A stretch of 64,000 bases of DNA from Heterobasidion occidentale. Taxonomy: Eukaryota; Basidiomycota; Agaricomycetes; Russulales; Bondarzewiaceae. The DNA lies in contig JBCAQO010000008.1 of assembly GCA_039111635.1 (NCBI GenBank), forward strand, positions 1,922,001 through 1,986,000, in the 5' to 3' direction. The notes beneath the pieces were generated by a model that was not told the DNA's origin, did not search any database, and saw only the letters and a list, made by a program, of their open reading frames with translations. The position numbers were made by a program, and so were the translations under genes. Each line of letters starts with the position of its first letter. Within the stretch, counting starts at the first letter, position 1. Below, one piece after another: positions 11,895-22,659 of this stretch.

Positions 11895-13089
11895 GGTTGT
11901 GGATCTGAGGGTCAAACTGGATGTCATCCTAGGTGCTGCCTCCTTTATAGACGACGAAACGCCATGGCTTATGTGTGCTAATGTAAGTCCGGAGTCCATA
12001 GAAAGGGCATCGATTACCTCTTTCTCGACGGAGAGCTCTATTGAAATTCCGATATTGCTGCTGTTTAGGTACACATACCATGCCATGGTCGTGAGTGGAT
12101 GTGAAATCACCAACGAACATGGACATTGGCACACTATCAACGCTAATGCAGGAGTGAGCCTTCCGGATCATTCGAGGAACAGATCAATTAGTAAGAGCTT
12201 CACTCACTTAGCGACCTCGTAGAATGCAAGGCTATCAAAGGGGATGCGATCGTAGAATGCAAGGCCCTCAAAGGGGATGCGATCGTGGACTGAAGTCCGA
12301 TGGCAGCGGGATGCGAGGTCGAACAATCAGTGGCGAGACCAAATGAACTTTGGACGGATTGCGCCTAGTAGCCATCGTTCAAATCTACAGAGCGCTATAG
12401 AATACCCCAAGGACCGTGAAAGACTTGTGGAGCTCTGTCAAGCTTCGAGAGCACAGAAAACTAGAGCACAATGCAAAGTATCTGTCGAGTCGAAATGAGA
12501 CAACGAAGCCTTTTCAAGCTTTGTTGCGCCGATCCCGTCGTTGGGATCGCTCCTTAGGCTTCATCTTCATCACAAGTGGAATATGGTGGTGTTGGCTACT
12601 TGCGTTTCTACGTTAGAAGACTGGAGAATTCCGGTACAACTTTAGAGGAGCTATTTCGTTATAAGATGCCTGGGGTACAGTTAAGAAGCATTCACTCACT
12701 AAGAACACGAATGCCTCTACCAGCAAAGCAACGGAGATCGATCTGGTATCCCTTATATGGTGGAGACGATGGCGGTGCAAAGCTAATATCCATGCCGCAT
12801 AAAATTGGGCGTAAAATTGACATACAAGATGTGGACGCAAGAGAAGCAAGACAAAGCAAAGTACAAGCGTTCAGTGGCATGGAATAATGTGTAGCGTGAG
12901 CGATAGCGAGGCGAGTGTGGTCATTGAAAAGTTTCAAAAACACGCTTAACCTGAAATTGCTAGTTTCAAGACATAAATCATGAGCAAGGGAATGACACAA
13001 GATTCACTGGATATAATAACGTCGACTGTTTCGACATGTACTCCACTCCCTTGAGCAAGCGAAGTTTGCAAACGGTTACTGATAGCCAA
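11895..13089. other. Gene-free stretch with a short tandem duplication
   Basis: About 1.2 kb between the P450 start and the end of the next gene. Apart from the 33 bp tandem repeat annotated separately, no domain, splice-consistent gene or RNA gene is seen. The first few hundred bases probably contain the P450 promoter. Confidence 0.4.
12218..12283. repeat. Two-copy 33 bp tandem repeat
   Basis: Copy 1 (12218-12250) and copy 2 (12251-12283) both read cgtagaatgcaaggc, then two differing bases, then tcaaaggggatgcgat. They differ only at those two positions. The repeat lies about 330 bp upstream of the P450 start and could be a recent slippage duplication. Confidence 0.85.
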
Positions 13090-14322
13090 CTATAAACACC
13101 GCAGGATAAAGCGCCCGACGTAAGATGTGATACTAGGGCAACAAACCATGATGTCCTTCCTCAGTCGCTGGGACCTCCATTGGACACACTGCACACGACA
13201 GGTTAATCCGAGGCACATTTGTATAATCTCCTCGAAGAGTGTCCCTGTCGAATGCGCGCGTCTATACAGGTCGGCAAATTCTTGTTGAATGCAGCCAAAT
13301 AGAAACGACCAAAGCACATATTCCGCGGTGAGACTCCCGAGCTATATGAAGAGCACAAGAGGTTTCGTGTACACAGCTTACCTCTCGAATTGATCCTCCA
13401 AGTCCGGTCGATCGATCCCAAGCTCTATGGCCGTCTCTAGATCCACATACGTCTCTTCCAAAACTATGTTCACCGCGCCGATCCGGTTGCGGGGCAGGGC
13501 CCATAGAATAACCATAATGACTAAACCGCCAAGATGTATAAGGTCCATAGAGAGACTGAAGCGATCGGAGGCAGCCATCGGTAAGATATATACGGCAGCG
13601 ATGGAGCGAGCGCACGCAATGACAAGCACAAGCGCTCATCGACCAGATATGTGCAGTATATCACGTGTGTAAGCGACGGCCAGTGAACGAGACACCCTTC
13701 GTGGCATCAATCAAGCAGAATCGTAGAGGCGGCCGAGAGAATGTAGCGGTGAGTGCAAAGCTGGGCATTGAACGAGCAATACTGACTGAGACGAGAGTCG
13801 GCAAAGATAGAAAACGAGCAAGACAGAAAGCGAGCAAGACGGCGACCGATAAGAATGTGGGGCCACTGCAGAATAGAGATGCTACTTCAAGCAGTCTATA
13901 TCGGTGCATGCAGATTTCCAGGAAAGGTAGAACAGTACGACGAATGACTCACTGAACGCAATGACAGATGCAGAAAGAGCAAAGAGCCTGTTGTTGGGAA
14001 GGGTATACAGGCCCTGCGACAATCCGATTATGTGGTTGGTCTTGAGATTGCTGGGTATGCCAAGCCAACCGCCGTACGCGCATGCAAGACCGCCACGACC
14101 ATATTCGCAGACAACAATCATCTCCAGAAGCCTTCGGAGAAGTTTTACGAGTCCTCGCAGAGGTGAGTGGAATAAGTGTAGCTGCCGGAGAGTGTTGTGA
14201 GGCTTATTGGGCGTGAGATACGTGTTATCGTTAGTTCTGGTGTCGGTACATGACGAAGCCCATGGGAGGGGCAGAACACTGCTGTTGATAGTTGACGAAG
14301 GAATGAAAGACGGTTGGGACAT
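13090..14322 (-). CDS. Uncharacterised fungal membrane protein
   Basis: No function is recognised. The first exon (from ATG 14322, with an in-frame alternative at 14349) contains SPLRGLVKLLRRLLEMIVV and a Gly/aromatic-rich run (ACAYGGWLGIPSNL). Later exons carry hydrophobic stretches (TFLSVAVLLAFCLARFLSLP; then MDLIHLGGLVIMVILWALP) followed by EETYVDLETAIELGIDRPDLE and LGSLTAEYVLWSFLFGCIQQE. The end reads RLRKDIMV... to a stop at 13090. These blocks resemble a multi-copy conserved hypothetical family of Polyporales with several membrane segments, but that is recalled, not searched. The joint between the first exon and the membrane exon could not be resolved in phase, so either an exon is missed or the gene is damaged. 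Confidence 0.5.
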
Positions 14323-14935
14323 GTCGTGGCGGAATACGGCGAGGCTCAAGCCGCATCACTGAGCGCAATGCTCAGGAGATCATGGCGGGCGGAAGGAACA
14401 TGTTTTCGTTGTTTCGGCAGAGTGCGAGGTACTGGGACACTGGGATTTAAAATGACCTCGGACTGTCAGGACTGCCTGGCGACCCAACAGGTCGGCTCCA
14501 ACATCTCGAATCCCTTTTGCACTTGACATGGACGATTGGGGAACCCCGAATCAGGTCCACAGGTCGTCGTTGTATCGGCATGGCGCGAGAGAAGGCGGAA
14601 AACGCCGAGGTGGGAGAGACCTCGCATAGTGCCAAATCTCCCCTGATGGCCCATCATAAGTACGCCTCGATCTCTTCTCTATTAGAACTGTATTTCGTCG
14701 ACCTGCTGTTGACCTGTCAAAACAAACACTTCGGCATCCCTTGAATATGCTTGAATGCTGACTTTTTGAACTATTTAGTCAGACTTTCTTCGACGCCTCC
14801 AGCCCACTTGATAAGCACGTAACTCTCCCCGTAATCCTCATGACTAACTATAGGCAATGATGAGTTCCTGGGTAAGTATTGCGTATAAAGAGAAGGCCTT
14901 ATCCACGACAATCGTAAATTCCCCTCCTTACTACC
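14323..14935. promoter_or_regulatory. Divergent promoter region; TATA box upstream of the dioxygenase-like gene
   Basis: A 613 bp spacer separates outward-facing starts. TATAAA at 14884-14889 lies 47 bp before the ATG at 14936, a plausible core promoter with a very short 5' UTR. Nothing else in the spacer looks coding. Confidence 0.45.
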
Positions 14936-15665
14936 ATGTCTCCATACAGATCACCCCTCTCAGGTTACGAGAATGCGGAGCCTCTGCCCACGACGCTGAA
15001 TTCCGACGGGCTGTCACTGTACAACCCACCGGCTTCTAAATCGGCCGCGTACGACAAGTTTCCTGAACCTATTGATCCATCGAACAATGGCTTTGATTTT
15101 CACAGTACGTCGGTGTCATGTTCCGTGGGCTCATGTCCTGATGTAAAAGTCTGTGCAAGTATATTATATGCAGAATGTCGAATACCAGCAGAAGTACGCG
15201 CGGGAGCTGCATGAGCGTATCAGACGAGAGTTCCCAGAGGTATGTGGCCTCGATTTCTGTGAAACGAGTCGTATCGCAACTTTGGCTGTCACATTCCAGC
15301 TGCGTATCTACAAGTTCTGGGAGAAGCCAGTCGGTAAGTCCAGATCACGTCCCATATACTCCTCGAGATTTGTTTCTGATGGCGAGATGCATGACAGGAC
15401 CACACCCGACAGCCATGTTTGAGGTGAACACGTTCGACCCACACGAGACTGGGACGCTCTTTTCGTGGTTGGCCGTCAATCGTGGACCGTGCTCGTTCGT
15501 GGCTCTCTTTTCGCTCTCTGGACAATCAGACTCACAGGCTCGTCTGCCCGCAGCGTCCTGATTCATCCGAATACGGACAACTCTTACAGGGATCACACCG
15601 AGCTGGCGACATGGATGGGAACCCCTTGGCCATTGCTCACGGAGGTACTGAAAGGATCGCGTTGA
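14936..15665 (+). CDS. DOPA 4,5-dioxygenase-like protein
   Basis: Member of the DOPA_DODA family of extradiol-type dioxygenases (known from fungal betalain-pigment studies and related uncharacterised proteins). After a variable N-terminus (to about 15112) come VQVYYMQNVEYQQKYARELH and RIRREFPE. A small exon (LRIYKFWEKPVG) is next, then PHPTAMFEVNTFDPHETGTL with FSWLAVNRGPCS, and a final exon with LIHPNTDNSYRDHTELATW and MGTPWPL. The His-Pro-His and second His-Pro motifs expected of the family are present. Five exons are joined in phase; the first donor is ambiguous (15104 or 15113). The stop is 15663-15665. The substrate is unknown; the family label covers many enzymes of unproven activity. 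Confidence 0.82.
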
Positions 15666-16274
15666 GCCGGCACGCTCATTTTGACGTGTATCTATATGGT
15701 CGACCTCGTCTGTGTAAATGCCCTGGACTCCGTGGGATGTGCTCGTTTTGAAGTTGTCATTAGCTATTTGGCGCCGGCACGCTGAATGACTCGGCAAGGT
15801 GTGATATGAGTTTTGTGTCCATGTGAGTTTACCCCTAACTATCTCTGAACGATCTAAACTCCTCGTGATATGTCACGCGCAGGTTTGACGTCGAACCTCA
15901 AGCTACCATCTTCACAAGTAACTGCCATTGACATAGACAGACCTGTGATCAAAGAGGGCAGTTACCTCCATTGATCAGCACAAGACGATCCGACACCCGA
16001 ACACACAGAAGAGGATTATCGAATCCCTTGACAGATCCACAGCCAGCGCGTGTATGTTATGCCAAATGTAGACTGGACATGCTCTTTGCGCTCTGCCGTC
16101 ACCTTACAAGATAAGGCGATCCCTGAACCGCCTCTCGAATTGACGTGACTCGTGCTAAAGTGTACATGCAGCAGGCCATGCCCATGTCACATCTTCATCT
16201 CAATATCAATTGTGTTGAAATTATATGTGCTGAGACTGACCTGGTCGACAAGCTCCTCGCAGAGTTAGCTCTTG
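15666..16274. other. Intergenic stretch upstream of the MITE
   Basis: About 600 bp following the dioxygenase-like gene. No open frame with motif or splice support is seen; the 3' UTR probably occupies the first part. Confidence 0.4.
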
Positions 16275-16276
16275 TA

Positions 16277-16578
16277 CAGCTGTTCCCAAAACTGTAGACA
16301 CTTTTCCGGTTTTTTCAGCTCAGGAACTTTGCTTAGGTTTGGAGCGGGACAAACAAGCGAAAACAACCCAATGGGCCAAATCTCTGCTCCAAGCAGTGCA
16401 CAGAGTTCAGATCAGGCAACTGGTGGCACCGACAATACCAGGTGTTCAGCACTTCAGCGTCCGCATTGCGCTCAAATGCCGATGCAGTCATTTGCACTTG
16501 TTTGTCCCGCTCCAACGGTAAGCAAAGTTCCTGAGCAGAAGAATATCAAAACCGTGTCTACAGTTTTGGGAACAGCTG
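16277..16578. mobile_element. Tc1/mariner-like MITE with TA target-site duplication
   Basis: A 302 bp non-coding element bounded by imperfect terminal inverted repeats of about 81 bp (16277-16357 and 16497-16578). The outer 25 bases are identical (starting CAGCTGTTCCCAAAACTG), and further identical blocks of 18 and 19 bases lie inside, ending in GGGACAAACAAG. TA dinucleotides flank both ends (16275-16276 and 16579-16580), matching the TA duplication of Tc1/mariner/pogo transposition. No transposase is encoded, so mobilisation would need a related autonomous element. It lies about 170 bp upstream of the Mug135-like gene start. Confidence 0.8.
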
Positions 16579-16746
16579 TAACAGTCAAAATCAACAGAGG
16601 AAGTCTGTCTCCGCTTTGCGAGTATTGTGCTTGTGCGCCAGCGGGCCTTCGCGGTATATCACGTGCTGGCGGGCAAGTTCAAGTTGACCATGAAGTCATC
16701 AACGACTCAGTTTATCCTCTCTCCTCTATAAAGCCTCTTTCAAACA

Positions 16747-17640
16747 ATGGCGCCCATACCTCTTCCTCATCCTATACCCGCAGGTATCCCTGCACCCCAT
16801 CAAATTCAAGATAAACCCACGCTCGAGGACGTGAAATCTGCCTTGACCTACCGCGATAGAGTAAATGTTCAGTATCGTAAGCTTTCGCTTTCTGCCATGT
16901 ATCAAACGGAATTGATCGTAAACTCTGACCATACCATACAGGATCTATGAAAACTGAAACCTCTCAGGATGACGTGGTTCGTGCTGAAGTCTACCTACAC
17001 CGCGTCATGACGGCACACATTTCTGAAGGAGATGGTGCGTGGTCTTTGCATAGACGACAAGGCAAGTATATGCGGAGTAGTTATCAATGACAATATTCTC
17101 GCAGTTCTCCCTTTGGCTGGACAGGCCTTGCAGGGCGCCCTGCAAGCCGCTTTACAACCCCTGAATCACCAGATAGCAGGTCTTTCCACCGGAGTCGGTA
17201 ATCTTGTCGCTCAGCTCACGATCCTGGAAAGTAAAGTCACGAACATGGATCGCAGACTAACTCGTGTACATCAGACCGCTTTGAGGGTGCGTCTCCGCTA
17301 CCACAGACTATTCATGGAACCATACTGACATAAGTGGTGTCAGGTCCTCAATCGACAATGTCATAACGGCGTTGGACAAAACCATCACACAATACCATTC
17401 AATGATGGTTCTGATCCCGTTGAAGACCATGTAGGTTCTGTTAATGGATTTCCGACGATGAGAATATGACTGACGTCGGTTTGTCAGGACTTGCCGGCGC
17501 TCATCGACTCGAAAAGCATCTGCGATCTCAATGCAGAACAATGTGCTGAATATTGTCAAGGCTACGGCGTAGCTCCCGTTCCCCGAGCGTTGGCCGACAG
17601 ACAAAAAGCTATCGCCCGGGCTGTGGGTGCAATGATATGA
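16747..17640 (+). CDS. Mug135-like C-terminal domain protein
   Basis: Function unknown. The C-terminal domain resembles that of fission-yeast Mug135 (meiotically up-regulated) and occurs in many agaricomycete paralogues. Five exons (16747-16876, 16942-17034, 17105-17286, 17344-17430, 17488-17640) join in phase to about 214 residues. The N-terminal part (PTLEDVKSALTYRDRV, then DDVVRAEVYLHRVMTAHI) is predicted helical. The middle (LQGALQAALQPLNHQIAGL with LTILESKVTNMDRRL) looks like coiled coil. The C-terminus has the family pattern LPALIDSKSICDLNAEQC, YCQGYG and DRQKAIARAVG. A TATAAA at 16727-16732 is only 15 bp before this ATG, too close for standard initiation, so the TATA may be unused or translation may start later. 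The MITE is just upstream. Confidence 0.75.
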
Positions 17641-17933
17641 TCTCATGTCCATGACTTGGTTTCCTCTCAAACATCCTTTTGTCCATTTAATTCGGAGTTA
17701 TACAAGTATATGTCCAATGTAATTTTTAGCGGCGTCAATGTCAACCCGTTGAAAGTGAACAGTTCATGTGATGGGTCGTTGGCCAAATTGACTGTGTGCA
17801 ACAGCGCCGCGGACCTTGAGGATCTCGATTCGCAGGGCTAAGATCCGGCTCATCGCGTCATCTCCCCTCATCTATCCTCGAAAAATTCAGCTTGACCCAA
17901 TTTCTTCACTCACCACCATCCGCCCGAACCATC

Positions 17934-19565
17934 ATGTCTCTTCCAAAGACCATCCTCAACTCTGCCCTCGACGCGGTCGGCAACACCCCGCTAATACGCC
18001 TAGACAGGATCGCAGACCATGTAGGCCTCAAATGCAACCTCTGTGCGCATCTTGCTTTCCTTCTCGATGCACAAAAATTTGCATATCTACTAACTCGCTG
18101 CGGTCGAATAGTGGGCAAGGTGGAATACACCTCGTCGGGCGGCTCCGTAAAGGATAGGATAGCAAAGCGAATGGTCGAGGCGGCGGAGAAGGAGGGCAAG
18201 CTTATCCCTGGGCGAAGCGTCGTCATTGAGCCAACATCGGGCAATACAGGTGAGCACATCTTCATATATCCTTTATGGTCGGTATCTCAGCCCATTTTTT
18301 CCAGGGATTGGTCTTGCAATGGCTTGTGCGATCAAGGTAACCCCTCCACCACCTTCGACGAAGAGCAAGTACTGAATACTACAGATAAGGGATATTCGGT
18401 GATTATCACGATGCCTCAGAAGATGTCGCTTGTGCGTCATATTGTCTGTTTTTCCTTATCATCTCTATTGATGAGTTTCGCTCCTTGTACAGGAGAAAGA
18501 AGCTGCCCTGCGCGCGCTCGGCGCCGAGGTCGTGCGCACGCCGACAGAGGCGGCCTGGGATGATCCAGAAAGCCATATAGGTAGAGCCCATACTCGGCGC
18601 GCAAGACCTCTCGTGGCTGAATTCCCTAACGGTCTTGCAAAGGTGTAGCCAAGCGTCTAGAGAAGGAAATTCCAGGCGGGATCATCCTCGACCAATATCG
18701 CAATGTGCGTCATCTTTCGCCATTTATACTCAAATCCACACTCATTCCATCATATCTTTCGTGTTTCAAGATAAACAATCCACTGGCTCACGAGCTGACA
18801 ACGGGGCCCGAAATCATTGAAGCCGTTACATCGACACCATCAACATCGACACACCCTTCTTCAGGGATGGTAGACGTCTTCGTAGGTGGAGCCGGAACAG
18901 GTGGCACTGTCTCGGGTGTAGCTCGTGCACTCAAGAAGACCCACAACTCTGCCTGCACCGTCGTCGGTGTAGATCCCGTGCGTCTCCTTCTCACATCTCC
19001 CTTCCCCATTATCTCAAGCCCGACAAAACAGAAAGGCTCCATTTTAGCCCTCCCCGCCTCGCTCAACAATGCCGACGACGGTGCATCTTATATCGTCGAA
19101 GGCATTGGGTACGATTTCGTGCCGGACGTGCTCTCCCGCGAGCCCGGCCTCATCGACACGTGGGTCAAGACATCGGACGCGGACGCGTTCGCTGCTGTGA
19201 AGTTGCTCATGCGGAAAGAAGGATTGTTGGTCGGCGGAAGCAGCGGGAGTGCGCTCGCGGGTGCTCTTGAATGGTTGAAGACGGAGGAGGGAAAGGCCGT
19301 GGCAAATTCGCAACGTCGCAACGTTGTGGTGCTGTTGCCAGATGGGTGAGCATCGCTCTCTAACTGTGTCAAATAGGACATTGATGGCTGATCACTGCTT
19401 TCATTTCTCAGGCTGAGAAACTATATTGGCAAGGAGTGGTTCCTCGATCTAGCGCTCAAAGGAGAGTCGACGCAGCTTGCACGACAAATTGCCGGTGTGC
19501 TCAAGCGGCCTGTGCCAGGAGGCACTGAAACCATTAGTGTCGCTGGGCAGCCAAATGGTACATAA
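17934..19565 (+). CDS. Cystathionine beta-synthase catalytic domain protein (CYS4-like, no CBS domains)
   Basis: PLP enzyme condensing serine and homocysteine to cystathionine in transsulfuration. The fold-type II core is complete: [38 protein letters not shown] with the PLP-binding Lys in SVKDR, the EPTSGNTG phosphate loop, [19 protein letters not shown] and [17 protein letters not shown]. These are followed by [23 protein letters not shown] and [12 protein letters not shown]. The blocks RTPTEA, ESHIGVA and EGIGYDF favour cystathionine beta-synthase over O-acetylserine sulfhydrylase. The protein ends shortly after the core (stop 19563-19565) with no tandem CBS regulatory domains and no N-terminal haem domain, so it should not respond to S-adenosylmethionine in the animal manner. 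About eight short introns interrupt it. Confidence 0.88.
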
Positions 19566-19852
19566 GTGATGTTCGGCGAGGTTTTGCAAGGGCGTGGATA
19601 GTTGACTTCCCTGTTTTGGCGCATAGTTGTATGAGACAGTGTATAGACGTTTCGCTTCTGTGAATTATCGCTTCTCTCGGGCGAACGGTCAATCAGAATT
19701 TGATAGATTATCGTAGGGTATTATGAGGCGTTGGTACTAACCAATAATAAGAACATAAAGATCGGCGACGGCGGACGTTATAAACCAGTAAGTGACACAG
19801 AGTAGACAAGGTAGCAACAAGCAATAAACAATCAGCAAGCAGAGAAGGGTGA

Positions 19853-21077
19853 TCAGTCAATTGTCAGATCAATGATTTCTCCTGCAGCTAGACCTAAATG
19901 AATAGGAGAGCCGCATTCAGCTTTGGGGGACGGTAAGTCTTCCTCATCGCTTGATATTTCGATAATATCGTTCTGCAAATCATGTCAGAGTTTGTACTAG
20001 GGCAAAATTGTGTCATGAGTAGTCAGGCAAGTGCTCACAGGTTCGACATGGTGGGTGCTCGGTCCCGCTTCCGCCGTTGGCGTTTGATTCGAATTTCGAG
20101 CAATATGCGGTGAGGATGACCGCTTGCGAACTGGGACTTGCAGCGCTTCAACGTTCAGCTTGGTCAACATGCCCAATGGAGGAATTATGTTTTCCGCCTG
20201 TAACATCGCTGCAAGACGCGGTCTTAATCCTAATTGTTGAACAATAAAGCCAGATCATACCTCTAGGTCGGTAGTTAAACCGGAAAGTAGCGTATGGAGC
20301 GTCTATTGGGTCCAAGCGAATAGTTTTGGTGGGTGAAGGCTGCCATTCTGATCGACGATCGCGTCCCAAGCTGAAGCGGACCTTTGTTGAGCGTCCATAG
20401 GTATAGGACTCGATACTTCGGTAAAGTTAAACTCACGAGACCTGGTGCCACCCTCCTTTCTTGCTCTTCTCAGATACAGGCCCCGTTTGGGGGGCGTCCG
20501 AGCGACGATAATGAGATCGGCTGGAGATTCGACATTCCTCAATCCTGGCACGATACAGCTTCACTTCGATGGACCCAATGTTTGGTAGCGTCACCAGTCC
20601 GTCCGCATCATCGTCATCTTGATTATCGAATGTGTAAACAGCGGATATGATTCGCAGAGTGTAGACGGGATGTCTATGCAAACGAACCTACGAGAGTTAT
20701 TTCCGAGAACTTGAACGTCGAGCGCGTGGTCCTCGACGTGCGCGACCCCCAGATCGAGAGAGTCTTTCCTGGCTCTGCAGACTTGCTCGCAAGCATACGT
20801 CCATCGATGAGCACATCGACCTTCATCGTCCGCCTGCTCTGCAAGTCAGCATACTGTACGGCAAACTCCTTGAATCGGCGCGGAGTGCCGCCGTACATGG
20901 TGGTGTTTGTGGCTCGTTGAGTTGAATGGTTCGACATGTGAGGGGCGAACTCACCATTCCGGACTCGCTCACTATATAGCAGCTCACTGTGTCTGGATCT
21001 TCCAGCTTGACATCATAGTGCTCGACATCCCTTCCATGCGAAGTGATCGTGACACTGTAGCCGTGAAGTTGCGGCAT
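19853..21077 (-). CDS. DUF7918 domain protein with C-terminal SUMO-interaction-like motifs
   Basis: Function unknown. DUF7918 is widespread and often expanded in agaricomycetes. The N-terminus MPQLHGYSVTITSHG with YDVKLEDPDTVSCYIVSESG begins the domain. MKVDVLIDGRMLASKS, LSIWGSRTSRTTRSTFKFSE, GSIEVKLYRARIEECR and VSEKSKKGGWHQVS follow, with DPIDAPYATFRFNYRP at the end of the domain. After a basic segment (VRKRSSSPHIARN) the tail carries DIIEISSDEEDLPSP and finally EIIDLTID, two hydrophobic-acidic stretches that fit SUMO-interaction motif rules. The stop is 19853-19855. One intron near 20900-20940 could not be placed exactly. Tail-to-tail with the cystathionine beta-synthase gene (287 bp). Confidence 0.75.
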
Positions 21078-21585
21078 TCTGACTGTGATAGCTGGTCTCT
21101 GTGGCGAATGTACAGAATCGCGTCGTCTGATGACTATATCAGTGGTTGAAGAGGGCCAGTGTAGTGAATGTTCCTCGCAGCTGACCTTGAGTATAAGTAC
21201 AACAGTGGCAGTGATTGGTTTGTGCGAAAACAGGCGGTTGACGTTGAGGAGATATGAATTATGTGCCAGTTATGTGCCACCACCTTCTAGCTAGATCACC
21301 GTGGGAACTCATCTGAATTAGCCGTTACCATATGCATGAACAACATCTTGTTTTCGGCCGCTTTGATACCACAATGCGATGAGGCGCTGCAGGATGTTGT
21401 CTTTGCGAATCCATTGTCCTCCATTTTTGAGCGTCCGACCGCCGTAACTATATAAACACTCTCATGCCACCAGGTCTCTTCGCTGCCCGCCATCTCCCAA
21501 CGCTTGACTCTGTATCTTTTACATCATTTCTACTGGCCGTTTGAGACGCCTTTTTTTACGACTTCATTATCAGCGTTGTATCATA
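21078..21585. promoter_or_regulatory. Divergent promoter with a TATA box for the small orphan gene
   Basis: A 508 bp spacer between outward-facing starts. TATATAAA at 21449-21456 precedes the ATG at 21586 by about 130 bp, a reasonable core promoter position for a 5' UTR near 100 nt. No coding signal is seen. Confidence 0.4.
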
Positions 21586-21871
21586 ATGGATGGCCGAATC
21601 GTTCGTCGCGCTCCTATCATCGACCCATTCATGACGCCAATCCGCGAGGAGAGTTTCCGGTACGTTGACGCGATCCGTTTGTTAACTGATGAAAGTTTGA
21701 CTCGTATTCAGCTACCAAAGGCCTCGAGCTTGTACAAAGCTCTTAGAACGACGTATCGTCAACATCTGGAAGCGCGTCACCCGTGCCATGCGTGCACCCG
21801 AGCGGGCATCTATGTTACCTGAAGACTTTGTTCTCATGAACGCTCGCCGTCGGAGCCTCTATATCAGATAG
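21586..21871 (+). CDS. Small basic orphan protein (77 residues)
   Basis: Not recognised. Two exons (21586-21659 and 21712-21871) joined across a 52 nt GT-AG intron give a continuous 77-residue frame. It begins MDGRIVRRAPIIDPFMTP, continues LLERRIVNIWKRVTRAMR and ends NARRRSLYIR. It is strongly basic (many Arg) with an amphipathic helix-like centre and no signal peptide or membrane segment. Reading through the intron gives a different, less regular protein. The evidence is the clean intron, a TATA box about 130 bp upstream and the composition shift at the exon. It could be nuclear or mitochondrial, but nothing decides this. Confidence 0.5.
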
Positions 21872-22659
21872 AGCATCATGCAGATAGTACACAGATCCTC
21901 ATCGTCTGGTGTATAATGATTTACGTTTTCTGATCCCGTACGTACTCAACGCCTCATGTGATTCATGCTACTGACCCATGATTCTCATGCGCAACAGGAC
22001 TTTCATTATATCGGCACTCACCACCCACCAATCCTTTGGGTGCTGTGTGGCCTTCATAGCCTTTATGGACTACTCTCAAATAATTATTGGGACATTATCG
22101 CTGCTTTTACGGAGCCACTAATCACGGACTCTTCTCAACCCACAGACGATTATTCTGCTTTACTGTCTAGATTGTTTCTCTCGTTACTGGCATCCATTGC
22201 CACCAATGCCATGATTTTATAGCCAGCTATCGAGAAGTAATGATCAGTTGATGTGATCGACGCTCTGGAAGCTGAAGTTCTCTGCGCCTTTCTAATCGCA
22301 ATGTTTTCGAAAGGCTACATGTGTCTCGCAACGTCATCCCGTAGGTCGCTCGTCTACTCGTCTTCCCACTTGTTCCCAAGCTTGTTCCATTTAATCAAAC
22401 TCTGGTCGTGATACCGGCAAGCCACTGCCGCGGAGAAACACATCGGGCAGTAAGCAGGCTTACGGAAACATCGGAAACTTAGTGACGCGTCATGCTGCCG
22501 ACTCCCGGCGTGCCAAAGTGCACGTCGTTAGACATCATGCATCATTCCTTCTCTTTTCACCACTCCTCTTTCCTCTAGACTAGACATCCGTTACACGTAG
22601 AGCGTCAGGGTGCCGCATCCCGAAAACCACTTGTAGCCCTCGTTTGCTCCTTTCATTCA
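21872..22659. other. Intergenic stretch without a supported gene
   Basis: About 790 bp. An 85-codon frame at 21965-22222 has no recognisable feature and could be 3' UTR of the preceding small gene. The part next to 22660 is CT-rich (ctcctctttcctctag near 22562-22577), typical of fungal promoters. Confidence 0.4.

Noticed and set aside
9658..15665. P450 plus DOPA-dioxygenase-like gene as a biosynthetic cluster
   Set aside because: Only two candidate genes, separated by an unrelated membrane protein and 3 kb. No backbone enzyme, transporter or regulator is present.
21965..22222. 85-codon open frame
   Set aside because: No motif, no splice extension and no promoter signal. More likely flanking sequence of the small gene.
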